A stretch of 15,247 nt of DNA from JBAWVR01 sp037147155. GTDB taxonomy: Bacteria > Patescibacteriota > Minisyncoccia > Phycocordibacterales > GWA1-40-21. The notes beneath the pieces were generated by a model, which was not told the DNA's origin, did no database searches, and saw only the letters and a program-made list of their open reading frames with translations. Below are positions 1 through 7,658 of this stretch, piece by piece; the stretch's first letter is position 1; each line of letters begins with the position of its first letter. Where the stretch lies: positions 1-15,247 of the forward strand of contig JBAWVR010000017.1 in the NCBI GenBank assembly GCA_037147155.1, read 5' to 3'. The position numbers were made by a program, and so were the translations under genes.

Positions 1-3000
1 GTATATTATAGCCCTCAGGTTCAGTATATATATTTTGATCCACCAACAAGAACTTCTTGGATGGGGGGAGAATGGGGTTATTGGTTAACTAACTTTGCTA
101 CTTGTTTTACCTTTGCCGGTTGTACAGCGGCGATGCATGATCTTGGGTTAGCTAATCATGATTATCTAGGGTCTTTTCAAACCATGCTAGCGCAGGGTAT
201 GGAGAAAGATCCAAGAAGAGTAAATTGGACGGATGGTTATCCTTTGCTCGAGCGTGCGACAATGCTCATCCCAGATTGGATGGGATTTGATGAGAGAATT
301 CGTGCGCGCCACTCCAAGTTTGTTTATAATCCCTCATATCCTAATGAGTATGACCCAGAAGCCTTGAAGCCCATCGTGGATTCACTATTTAGAAACGGTT
401 GTAAAATGATTGCCGACGTAGTTATTGATACTCCTCGTCTACAAATACAAACACCAAAAGATGGGGCCGTAATCAAATTAATTAAGCCCACCAATGGATA
501 TGAGTGGAAGGCTAATGCTCTCGGACTGACTATCTCACCATCAGGTACCGCGATGACTGTTACAGCTAGTAGTTCAGTTCAGTTAAACAACCTAACTGCC
601 GAACTGGTGAGCGAAGACGAAAGTAATAAAAGTGGTCCGTTTTGGTCAGCCACCACCACTAGTGCTGGAACTTTTAGTTTTACGGCTGGAAAATATGGAT
701 TGATTGTTACAAATTTGCCTGCTTATTATCCAAACGGAGAATTTAAGGGTCCATCATTTGCTATACCAATAAACATATCATCTAGTTTTGGTGGGGATTT
801 TGCTTTTGGAAAATATTTTGTCCGCATCAAGGGTTATGAAGCCAATGGTACATTGGTAACCATAGATAGTGGAGTATTTGATATTGAAGTTTATGATGAT
901 TATTCTGTTATTTCAAATATAGTCGATACCACCGTTGACACTAATCAAACAGTGGCAAAATTTAGTGCTACTGTCGTGACTAATTCAGACACGGCACAGA
1001 CACTGGAGGTGAGATGTCCAGGCGCAGTCGGGGAAACACAAAAGTCTGGATCCTACCCTTTGAAATCAAGTAGCACAAACACAATTATTTTTGAGCGAGA
1101 TAGAAATCCACTTTTCTTGCTGTCTTGTAATGCTGTCGTAAAATCAACATATACCAATGGTGACACTGTTTATTCCCAGGGTTTTGATTTTAGTATTAAG
1201 AGAGGTTATCCAACTGCACCAGTTATATCTGCTAATGTTACAAATGACACAAGCACAATATTTAAAATATCGATAGACAATTTTAATGCTCACACAGGTA
1301 CTACTTTTCCTGGTGAAAATCTAGTGCATTTGCCACAAGAAATTCAGGACGGAAGATTGGATTATTCACTAACCTGTCCAACCGTCGCGGGTTTTGAAAG
1401 TAAGACCGGTTTGTTAGACATGTACAATATTAATGAAGGAGTATTTGAGTTAGATTTTGGTCAAAAAATTAGTACTACTCCAGGTACAATGTGTACACTG
1501 TCTGTTACAAATTATGTAACTGAGTGGAAAAAGACTTTGAACAGTAATACTGTTTCATTGAATATTACTGGTGGAAAATTCACTCCAAAAACTTTGTCAT
1601 CAGATGCGACGACTCTTGTCCCAAGCACTGATAACTTGAGTGTTGATACGGGTTTTCTTCCAGATTTAAATTCTCTCCCTGGATATACTAGTACTGTAAA
1701 AATTACTTGTGGTTCTAGGATATTTACTATTGATGTTCAAAATGGAGTTTCAGCAGTGATAAATATTCCTCGCGAAGTGGATAATGTGAGCTGCACAGCC
1801 CAAACTATCTCAACAAAGAATTCAGATATTACAGCCATGTCGACGAGAGGAATGTGGCATCTTATGTTGGCCTCAGTCTTTGATTTATTTGATTTCAAGT
1901 TGGTGGCAACGACTGCTACATCGGACAACTCAATTATAGAAGGGGAACCAATTACTTTTGAGATACCTGGTTTTAGCGATGTGTTAAAACAGAAAATCCC
2001 AACCACCGTTTCTCCAGTTAGTAATATTGTTGATACTTCAGCTAATTTGGCAGAAAATATATTTAATTTTAGTTTCAATAGAAGTATGAGTATGTTTGGC
2101 ATCAAAGAGGTTTTGATGTTTAAGTGTGGTAGTACAACTGCCAAGAATGTTGATTTACCAGTCGGAGCTAAAACTTATTTACTACCGACTCAAAATATTC
2201 CTGCGGACGATGTATCTTGTTCAACATATGTTGTGTCTTATCTCGGCACACCAACTTTTGGTTACGCGACTACCACTAGTGAAACTACAACTAAAAATAT
2301 TACCGGTGCAAAAACAATACTCAGTACTATTCCAAAAGAATTTCCCGCCACAACTACACCGCAAATTATTTCTGTTTCAACTACAACTGTAAAATTGGCT
2401 TTTGCTTTTAATCGTGTTGTTAGTAAAGCTACAGGGATGGTAGAAACTCTAAATATTAAATGCCCAACCAATACAGCCAATGCCTATATATTACCCAAGG
2501 GTCAAGCATTTACTACAAAAACCAGTTTGCCTGTATTGGTAAATGATCAGGTTTGTACTGCAAATATTGTTTCACAGATTGGATCAGTATCTCAGACAGG
2601 GGACACTCAGGAATTTACAATTAAAGGTACAAATTCAATCTTGGCAGAAAATATCGTAAGTGTTTCCAATGTCTCAGTTGCCACTTCAACCAGTCTCAGT
2701 TTGTACAATCTCGATCTTAATTTTAGTAGAAAACTAAATGTTACTGACAACAAGATTATTGATACGTTAAAAGTTGAATGTCCAAGTGGTACGATTGCCA
2801 CTAGCACAAAGTTAATTATTAGTAGTGTTTGGTCTATTAAAAATTTGATTCGTCCAAGTGCGGACGCAGTTTGTAGTGCATATGTTGTTTCTTCTCTTGG
2901 AGGGTCAACAAGTAATAGCGAGACAGTTCAATTTAATGTTAAGGGTCGCAGCACCATGGTAGCTGATTTAACCCCAATTAATTTTAATGTTTCCAGCTCA

Positions 3001-5256
3001 TCACTAATGTCTGGTCAGACAGTAACAGTCTCCTTGGTGGATATTCCAGAACAAGCTACAAAAATTGTGGCACAGGCCTCAGGGAATAGTGTCACATTCA
3101 AGGAGAATGTAAATGCTAGTTTTACTGATAGCGTAACAGGTTTTACTAGTGTTGCAAGCTACAAAATCACACCATGGAAAGTAACCAGTGATAGTACTTT
3201 TAATATTATCTTGACTGCCTATGATTCAGAAAATACAGTGCTTTCCACACTGACAAAAAATATCTCAGTGATGAAAATGCCAAGTTTGACTCTCGTCATT
3301 CCAGCATCTGTGGTAACTCGTGGTTCTGTGCAAGTTGACGCTAGTGGTATTCCTCTCGAGACTAGTACAAGAACATTAACTATTTCTTGTCCTTCTGGTG
3401 TGACCACTTCTCCAAATGTTTGTTTGACTCAAAACAATCCAGTCTTGCCTATGAGTTTCACAGTTGTTAATAGTTCTGCCACTGAAGTACTTATGCCGAT
3501 TAATTTGGTGGTCAAAGACGTTGCGGGTAACCAATTGGATAGTATTAATAAAGGAGTGCTGATTGGTGCGTCTGACGTAAAGCCAATAGATTTTACAGTG
3601 CCTAGTACTTTACCATCCGGACAGACTGCTAAAATATCTCTAACGTCATATCCGGTTCAGGCAGTGAAAATTAATATCGATATTAATTATGGATCACTGT
3701 TCTTTAAGGAGACAGGCGTACCGGGAACACATTCATATACTAGTGTTAGTGCTTTTCCAACTTTGTCATATTCTTTTACTCCAATAAACACTCTTGCAGA
3801 TTCCACTGTTGAAGTAACAGTGACGGCCATTGATGTTAATGGGCAGTATATTTCAACATTGAAGAAAACTGTTAATGTTACCAAAATGAATAGTTTGATT
3901 GTTACGACCCCTGATAGTATTTCCTCAGGTGCTACTGCTCAGATAAGTTTTAGTAACAAACCAACAGAGACAGCCTCAACCGTGATAACTTTAGTTTGCC
4001 CAGCCGGTTTGAGCTCCACATATTTATATGGTAGCGCTAAGGTTTGTCCAGGCACAACAGCCAAGACCACCACGATCACTAATAATTTGGCCTTAACTCC
4101 AATTAGTATTCCTCTTGTAAATACTACTGGCACAGACATGACTTTTGGCCTATCGGTCTTACTCAAGGACAGTTCCGGTCAGCAAATTGCTGATAATTAT
4201 ATTAGTAAAAACATTGTAGTAAAACCAGGTGTGGTAAATGATATTTCGCTCACCATACCAGACCAGGTACAAAACATGGCGCCTTTTAGTATTACTCTTC
4301 TTTCAGTCCCTACCCAAGCTAATAAAATTAGATTGTCAGTGGTCAATAAATCTTCTAACCTACAATTGTTAGCCACAGCTTCGACTGCGTCTGATTTAAT
4401 TAGTAATACTACTAAGGACTTTGCTACTCCATTTACTGCTCTTAAGCCATTAAAACTAACAGCTGTTTATAAGAATGGAATTGAAAATTCAGCTGGAGAA
4501 ATTCAGTTTGAAGACACGGATGTTAATTTTATCTTCGAAGCTTTGGATGTAAATGGTAATTCGTTAATTAAAAAAGAGAGATCAATACATGTTGGGGCAA
4601 GCTCAATGATTAAGGCCGATGTGCCAGTTGAAAATGAGTCCGGAGTATCCTTCCCAGCAAAATTATCAAGTTTTCCAGCTGAGGTGGGACAGGTCAAGAT
4701 TACTGCCACTTGCAACGGTATCTCATTGTTGGGTTCTGTAAAATGTGGTACTCCAATTGCTTTTGCAAAAACAGGTTTTAGTACAATTAGTAATTACACT
4801 TTTATTCCGAATATATTGACTGGATATGGTGAGGGAACACTGACAATAACTTATGGAGCGTACAATAACGTTTTGTTGAGCCAGAAGACTTATACTGTCA
4901 AAATTACCCCAGCCAAACCAATATTGATTACTGCACCAGAAAGTGTGTTGTCTGGTACAACTGGTAGTATTTCTCTTGATAGTTATCCAACTGGAGCAGC
5001 TACAATTAAAGTAACGGCTATATGTCCTCCAAATGTAGTTTTGGCCAATAAGCCGACTTGTGGCACTACTGGTGCAGTGACCTATTATAACAAGGCTTCC
5101 GTCTCTCCTAATATTTCAATCCTAAGACCTTTGAGTTTTGTTGCTACTAATAAAACTACCACCAGTCAAAAAATAACATATACTTTTACAGCATATCCAG
5201 TCAATAGTACAGCGGCCATGGAAACAAAAACTGTTGAAGTGATGATAACTAAATAG
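1..5256 (+). CDS. Giant secreted/surface protein with Ig-like repeats (5' end outside window)
   Basis: The reading frame is open from base 1 to the TAG at 5254-5256, more than 1,750 residues. The ATG at 61 is internal, because the frame continues upstream of it without a stop, so the true start lies before the window. The first ~430 bases encode a non-repetitive, Trp/Tyr-rich segment that I do not recognise. After that the protein is almost entirely beta-rich, Ser/Thr/Val-rich Ig-like or fibronectin-like modules of about 100-120 residues. Many carry two spaced cysteines, which suggests disulfides and therefore an extracytoplasmic location. No C-terminal membrane anchor, LPXTG motif or late transmembrane helix is visible; the protein ends directly after the last repeat. 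A cell-surface or secreted adhesin/stalk-like role is inference from architecture; no catalytic motif was seen. No hairpin terminator follows, so read-through into nadK is possible. Confidence 0.85.
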   Translation, partial: VYYSPQVQYIYFDPPTRTSWMGGEWGYWLTNFATCFTFAGCTAAMHDLGLANHDYLGSFQTMLAQGMEKDPRRVNWTDGYPLLERATMLIPDWMGFDERIRARHSKFVYNPSYPNEYDPEALKPIVDSLFRNGCKMIADVVIDTPRLQIQTPKDGAVIKLIKPTNGYEWKANALGLTISPSGTAMTVTASSSVQLNNLTAELVSEDESNKSGPFWSATTTSAGTFSFTAGKYGLIVTNLPAYYPNGEFKGPSFAIPINISSSFGGDFAFGKYFVRIKGYEANGTLVTIDSGVFDIEVYDDYSVISNIVDTTVDTNQTVAKFSATVVTNSDTAQTLEVRCPGAVGETQKSGSYPLKSSSTNTIIFERDRNPLFLLSCNAVVKSTYTNGDTVYSQGFDFSIKRGYPTAPVISANVTNDTSTIFKISIDNFNAHTGTTFPGENLVHLPQEIQDGRLDYSLTCPTVAGFESKTGLLDMYNINEGVFELDFGQKISTTPGTMCTLSVTNYVTEWKKTLNSNTVSLNITGGKFTPKTLSSDATTLVPSTDNLSVDTGFLPDLNSLPGYTSTVKITCGSRIFTIDVQNGVSAVINIPREVDNVSCTAQTISTKNSDITAMSTRGMWHLMLASVFDLFDFKLVATTATSDNSIIEGEPITFEIPGFSDVLKQKIPTTVSPVSNIVDTSANLAENIFNFSFNRSMSMFGIKEVLMFKCGSTTAKNVDLPVGAKTYLLPTQNIPADDVSCSTYVVSYLGTPTFGYATTTSETTTKNITGAKTILSTIPKEFPATTTPQIISVSTTTVKLAFAFNRVVSKATGMVETLNIKCPTNTANAYILPKGQAFTTKTSLPVLVNDQVCTANIVSQIGSVSQTGDTQEFTIKGTNSILAENIVSVSNVSVATSTSLSLYNLDLNFSRKLNVTDNKIIDTLKVECPSGTIATSTKLIISSVWSIKNLIRPSADAVCSAYVVSSLGGSTSNSETVQFNVKGRSTMVADLTPINFNVSSSSLMSGQTVTVSLVDIPEQATKIVAQASGNSVTFKENVNASFTDSVTGFTSVASYKITPWKVTSDSTFNIILTAYDSENTVLSTLTKNISVMKMPSLTLVIPASVVTRGSVQVDASGIPLETSTRTLTISCPSGVTTSPNVCLTQNNPVLPMSFTVVNSSATEVLMPINLVVKDVAGNQLDSINKGVLIGASDVKPIDFTVPSTLPSGQTAKISLTSYPVQAVKINIDINYGSLFFKETGVPGTHSYTSVSAFPTLSYSFTPINTLADSTVEVTVTAIDVNGQYISTLKKTVNVTKMNSLIVTTPDSISSGATAQISFSNKPTETASTVITLVCPAGLSSTYLYGSAKVCPGTTAKTTTITNNLALTPISIPLVNTTGTDMTFGLSVLLKDSSGQQIADNYISKNIVVKPGVVNDISLTIPDQVQNMAPFSITLLSVPTQANKIRLSVVNKSSNLQLLATASTASDLISNTTKDFATPFTALKPLKLTAVYKNGIENSAGEIQFEDTDVNFIFEALDVNGNSLIKKERSIHVGASSMIKADVPVENESGVSFPAKLSSFPAEVGQVKITATCNGISLLGSVKCGTPIAFAKTGFSTISNYTFIPNILTGYGEGTLTITYGAYNNVLLSQKTYTVKITPAKPILITAPESVLSGTTGSISLDSYPTGAATIKVTAICPPNVVLANKPTCGTTGAVTYYNKASVSPNISILRPLSFVATNKTTTSQKITYTFTAYPVNSTAAMETKTVEVMITK
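2005..2955 (+). repeat. Three tandem ~105-residue protein repeats (type I)
   Basis: Three consecutive modules begin near 2005, 2328 and 2646. Each has an aromatic 'F.F.R' segment (FNFSFNR, AFAFNR, DLNFSRK), then a 'L...C' strand (LMFKC, LNIKC, LKVEC), then a second cysteine before a V-x-x-x-V-V-S or I-V-S stretch ending in Leu/Ile-Gly (SCSTYVVSYLG, VCTANIVSQIG, VCSAYVVSSLG). The paired cysteines are the most constant feature. Earlier modules (about 900-1950) look like more divergent members with similar C-pairs. Confidence 0.7.
2971..5253 (+). repeat. Seven tandem ~100-120-residue protein repeats (type II)
   Basis: Modules begin near 2971, 3277, 3568, 3886, 4231, 4594 and 4912. Most open with a P-x-S/T...S-G-x-T motif, followed by a 'L-x-S-x-P' and 'A-x-x-I' pair of strands. 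The first four alternate between a form without paired cysteines (2971, 3568) and a form with them (3277, 3886), so a two-module unit seems to have been duplicated. Modules six and seven again carry a cysteine pair. The repeats have diverged at DNA level, so this is not a recent tandem array. Confidence 0.65.
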
Positions 5257-5267
5257 TTTTAACATAT

Positions 5268-5296
5268 TTGTTGATGGGGGCGTTTTGTGCTTTAAT
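5268..5296 (+). promoter_or_regulatory. Possible promoter for nadK
   Basis: TTGTTG (5268-5273) and TTTAAT (5291-5296) are separated by 17 bp, which would start transcription about 12 bases before the nadK ATG. The -10 box is imperfect, and no terminator separates this spot from the preceding gene, so the promoter may only add to read-through. Confidence 0.4.
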
Positions 5297-5314
5297 TAAG
5301 TCGCTAATTTAAGT

Positions 5315-5995
5315 ATGAAAAAAATACTATTATATGGAGTAGTCAATGAGGATATCAAAAAAACGGCCGAGACAGCTGGCTTGATTTTGGTTACGGAAAA
5401 ACCTGAAATGGTGGCTAGTGTGGGCGGTGATGGAACACTAATGAGAGCCGAAGATGAGTTTCCTGGAGTACCAAAATTTATTTTACGCCAGAGTCCGACT
5501 TGTAAGAAATGTCATGATTTTTCTGTGGAAGAATTTTTTAAAAAGATAGTTGATAAACAATACATTGTTGAAGAGGAGGTAAAGATTGAGGCCTGGATAG
5601 GGGATGATAGGTTGGTCGGCCTAAATGAAGTTATAATTCACAATTCTGATCCAAGACAGGCTATTCGCTACGAGGTGATAGTTAACGGTAAGAACCTTGG
5701 TAAAGAGATAATTGGGGATGGGGTGATTATTTCTACGCCTTTTGGTTCTACTGGTTATTATCGTTCAATTACCGATGGAATATTCGAAGTTGGTATTGGT
5801 GTGGCTTTTAATAACAGTACGGAACAGGTAGACCATATGGTTTTACGTGAAGATTCAGAGATAGAAATAAGAATCATGAGAGGACCAGCGGTGGCCTATG
5901 CAGACAATAATGAGAAGGAGGTTTTATTGAAAGCTGGAGATAAGATTATGATTAAAAAATCTAGAGAGGTGGCGAGAATAATTAAATTTAAATAA
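5315..5995 (+). CDS. nadK: NAD kinase, short divergent form
   Basis: Predicted to phosphorylate NAD to NADP in the cytoplasm. The 226-residue protein carries the two family signatures: GGDGT at residues 37-41, which holds the catalytic/metal-site Asp, and the substrate-binding region at 134-151 (GDGVIISTPFGSTGYYRS), close to the usual GDG-STPTGSTAY. A conserved 'LNE' element occurs at 103-105. It is shorter than typical bacterial NadK (about 290 residues), and the usual G-I-N-x-G-x-x-G-F-L segment after GGDGT is replaced by a cysteine-containing stretch (C63, C66). The ATG start is the first in frame after the intergenic gap. No Shine-Dalgarno is visible; the leader is AT-rich. The next gene begins only 5 bases after the TAA, so the two are probably co-transcribed. 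Identification is firm; activity of this compact form is inferred. Confidence 0.88.
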   Translation: MKKILLYGVVNEDIKKTAETAGLILVTEKPEMVASVGGDGTLMRAEDEFPGVPKFILRQSPTCKKCHDFSVEEFFKKIVDKQYIVEEEVKIEAWIGDDRLVGLNEVIIHNSDPRQAIRYEVIVNGKNLGKEIIGDGVIISTPFGSTGYYRSITDGIFEVGIGVAFNNSTEQVDHMVLREDSEIEIRIMRGPAVAYADNNEKEVLLKAGDKIMIKKSREVARIIKFK

Positions 5996-6000
5996 TAATT

Positions 6001-6357
6001 ATGTCAAAATTATTTCAAAAGCGGGTAGAGGACTTTGTTTGCGAGCATTGTGGCCAAGCGGTGACGGGTAGTGGGTATACCAATCATTGTCCAAATTGTC
6101 TCTGGAGCAAGCACGTAGACGTAAATCCAGGGGATAGAGAGGATGAATGTCAGGGGATGATGAAACCGTACTGGATCGAGGCGGTGGGGGACAAATACTA
6201 CGTCTGGCAGAAGTGTGAGAAATGCGATCACGAAAGAAGAAATTTTCTAGGTACTGGGGACAACTTTGCCGTAGCGGCCGAAATAATGAAGCAGGAAGCT
6301 GATAAATTTGCCAAGTCTGGGCGGGGTTTGGGGACTAAACAAAAATCAAAAAAGTAG
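6001..6357 (+). CDS. RNHCP-domain zinc-binding protein
   Basis: A 118-residue protein matching the RNHCP domain family, whose function is unknown to me. The signature is read here as T-N-H-C-P-N-C-L-W-S-K-H-V-D at residues 27-40, followed by a P-G-D-R motif (43-46) and a conserved Cys (50). An upstream C-x-x-C (14, 17) and a downstream C-x-x-C (72, 75) complete seven cysteines, enough for two metal sites. The first residue of the family-naming motif is Thr instead of Arg. The basic C-terminal tail (about 104-118) could contact nucleic acid, but that is inference. It starts 5 bases after nadK and likely shares its mRNA; no functional link between NADP synthesis and RNHCP is known to me. Confidence 0.85.
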   Translation: MSKLFQKRVEDFVCEHCGQAVTGSGYTNHCPNCLWSKHVDVNPGDREDECQGMMKPYWIEAVGDKYYVWQKCEKCDHERRNFLGTGDNFAVAAEIMKQEADKFAKSGRGLGTKQKSKK

Positions 6358-6399
6358 TAAAATATAAGTGTTAGTTAATTAAAAATAAATATTTTAAAT

Positions 6400-6600
6400 A
6401 TGAACGAAGTTAAAAAGAGAGCGGTTTGTGGAAATTGTAACAAGCCTTGCGATATGTGTGAGTGTGAAGGCGGTTGCGAAAGTGAAGATGAAGAAAATGA
6501 ATTTGATGGTATGACCATCAAGAATCCAGATGGTACTGATGCTGAAGAAGAAGTAACTGCTGATGATGAGGAGAGTTTTGGCGAAGAAGAGGGGAATTAA
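6400..6600 (+). CDS. Small Cys-rich, strongly acidic protein
   Basis: A 66-residue protein not assigned to a named family. The N-terminal third has C-x-x-C-x-x-x-C-x-x-C-x-C-x-x-x-x-C spacing (residues 10, 13, 17, 20, 22, 26), plausible for a small zinc site. The rest is dominated by Asp/Glu, ending in an acidic tail. It starts 42 bases after the RNHCP gene in the same direction, before the hairpin at 6776, so it may be the last gene of the nadK operon. The ATG is preceded by an A/T-only leader without Shine-Dalgarno. The strong composition bias and codon-regular frame argue that it is a real gene, but similar acidic tails arise easily in short frames, so confidence is moderate. Confidence 0.6.
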   Translation: MNEVKKRAVCGNCNKPCDMCECEGGCESEDEENEFDGMTIKNPDGTDAEEEVTADDEESFGEEEGN

Positions 6601-6642
6601 GCCCTGTTGTAGATTTTGGCATTAAAATTGTTTTTAAGCTGG

Positions 6643-6674
6643 ACAGACTCTAATATTAAGTTGGGGTCTGTTTT
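6643..6674 (+). terminator. Weak hairpin plus T-run after the acidic gene
   Basis: ACAGAC (6643-6648) can pair with GTCTGT (6666-6671), followed by a short T-run. The loop is 17 bases, so this is a weak candidate; the stronger hairpin lies at 6776-6812. The rest of 6601-6775 shows no gene or clear signal. Confidence 0.25.
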
Positions 6675-6775
6675 GCTAATTAGATAATCAATACAATACC
6701 TGAGCGCAATTTTAAAAACGATGTCAAAACTCACAACCGGGTAAGTATAAGTATGGAGTATTAGTATAAGGAAGA

Positions 6776-6812
6776 AAAACCACTTGAGTGAGGTCCGGCC
6801 TCAAGTGGTTTT
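6776..6812 (+). terminator. Rho-independent terminator, 13-bp stem
   Basis: A perfect 13-bp inverted repeat (6776-6788 with 6800-6812) has an A-run on its left and a T-run on its right, and an 11-base GC-rich loop. It closes the nadK / RNHCP / acidic-protein unit and lies just upstream of the next promoter. It is symmetric enough to work in both directions. Confidence 0.85.
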
Positions 6813-6824
6813 GCTATACGAACA

Positions 6825-6853
6825 TTGTCTATAGTGTCACAAGATAGTATAAT
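6825..6853 (+). promoter_or_regulatory. Strong promoter deciding the start at 6864
   Basis: TTGTCT (6825-6830) and a perfect TATAAT (6848-6853) are spaced 17 bp. Transcription would begin near 6860, so the in-frame TTG at 6825 cannot be the start codon and the ATG at 6864 is left nearly leaderless. The promoter may also serve the downstream tRNA-Gly. Confidence 0.8.
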
Positions 6854-6863
6854 AAGGTTCGAT

Positions 6864-7529
6864 ATGACAAAAGAAAACATAAAATCCAGAGCGGTTTCTT
6901 TGAGAAAAGAAGGTTATTCTTATAGTTATATTAGTAGTCTGACGGGTGTTTCTAAGAGTACCTTGAGTGATTGGTTACACGATTTGGAATATAAGCCAAA
7001 TAAATACACCAAAGAAACAATTGGCAAGGCGAGAACTGCTGGAGTTTTGGCTCAAAGACTAAAGAAACAAAAGTCTATTAGTAAGGCCAAAGAATTGGCC
7101 ATAAATGATATCAAGAAACTATCAAAAAGAGATTTGTTTATGCTAGGTATTGGTTTGTATATTGGAGAAGGATCAAAAACAGCTAATAGTGTTAGGCTAT
7201 CAAACTCTGATCCAAGAATAATTAAAACCGCGATAGCGTGGTTTGTCAAGGTGTGTGATTTGCAAAAAACCAATTTTTCTATTAGAATGCATCTGTATCC
7301 TGATAGTAGTGAGAAGGAAAGTTTTGAATATTGGTCAAAGATAACAGGTCTACCAAAGTCAGCTTTCCTGCCAACCTGTATTGATGTCAGGGGAGGTAAG
7401 AAGAGAATAAATGACGGTAAATTACCATACGGGACAGTCCATTTAAGTGTGAAGGGTAAGGGTGTTGGTTTCTTCCGACGAATAATGGCCTGGATTGATT
7501 TGGTACATGAAAAAGCGGGTATAGTTTAG
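6864..7529 (+). CDS. HTH plus LAGLIDADG-like domain protein
   Basis: A 221-residue protein. Residues about 4-40 form a helix-turn-helix of the resolvase/transposase-like kind (EGYSYSYISSLTGVSKSTLSDWL). A basic linker follows. From about 92 comes a degenerate LAGLIDADG-type helix (LGIGLYIGEGSK), with an S-N-S-D-P segment (113-117) and C-terminal beta/alpha elements. Proteins with this combination recur in CPR genomes; they resemble WhiA/homing-endonuclease folds and are probably DNA-binding. Endonuclease activity is not shown: the motif has E-G where active enzymes usually have D-G, and only one copy is clear. The ATG start follows from the promoter at 6825-6853. The last five codons, including the TAG at 7527-7529, lie inside the tRNA-Gly gene on the same strand. 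It may be a regulator or a domesticated mobile gene beside a tRNA. Confidence 0.78.
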   Translation: MTKENIKSRAVSLRKEGYSYSYISSLTGVSKSTLSDWLHDLEYKPNKYTKETIGKARTAGVLAQRLKKQKSISKAKELAINDIKKLSKRDLFMLGIGLYIGEGSKTANSVRLSNSDPRIIKTAIAWFVKVCDLQKTNFSIRMHLYPDSSEKESFEYWSKITGLPKSAFLPTCIDVRGGKKRINDGKLPYGTVHLSVKGKGVGFFRRIMAWIDLVHEKAGIV

Positions 7530-7585
7530 TGGTAGAACGGCAGATTTCCAATCTGTCTGTGGGGGTTCGATTCCTCCTACCCGCA
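7515..7585 (+). tRNA. tRNA-Gly (anticodon UCC)
   Basis: A 71-base cloverleaf. The acceptor stem GCGGGTA/TACCCGC (7515-7521, 7578-7584) is perfect. The D-arm is 4 bp with the AGTGGTA loop. The anticodon stem GCAGA/TCTGT flanks the loop TTTCCAA, giving anticodon TCC. The variable loop is 4 bases, and the T-arm has a 5-bp stem with TTCGATT. A7585 is the discriminator, and CCA is not encoded. It decodes GGA/GGG. Its 5' 15 bases overlap the upstream coding sequence, and no separate promoter is obvious within that gene, so it may be cut from the mRNA. Confidence 0.95.
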
Positions 7586-7658
7586 CAAGAAAATCGCCTT
7601 AGGGCGATTTTTGTGTGGGTAGAGCAAGACATGGGAATGTCTTGAGTGAGGAATCGAA
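7566..7658. repeat. Long interrupted inverted repeat over the tRNA-Gly 3' end
   Basis: Three collinear pairing blocks are visible: 7566-7576 with 7648-7658 (11 bp, the tRNA T-loop and T-stem strand), 7577-7587 with 7612-7622 (11 bp including one G-T, the acceptor strand and flank), and 7590-7598 with 7603-7611 (9 bp, the terminator). Between the outer two blocks only the right arm has extra sequence (7623-7647), which itself folds as an 8-bp hairpin (7625-7632 with 7637-7644, loop GGGA). The right arm therefore reads as an inverted copy of the tRNA 3' end with a hairpin inserted. Confidence 0.8.
7590..7612 (+). terminator. tRNA-Gly terminator hairpin
   Basis: AAAATCGCC (7590-7598) pairs with GGCGATTTT (7603-7611) around a 4-base loop, followed by another T. 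It starts 4 bases after the tRNA. It is the apex of a much longer inverted repeat reaching back into the tRNA. Confidence 0.8.

Noticed and set aside
1737..4715. Several minus-strand frames and one + frame of 60-135 codons inside the giant protein gene.
   Set aside because: They overlap a continuous, repeat-structured frame of over 1,700 codons and have no promoter, leader or recognisable family.
6825..6863. TTG at 6825 as the start of the HTH protein.
   Set aside because: It lies in the -35 box of a near-consensus promoter; the ATG at 6864 fits the transcription start and the domain boundary.
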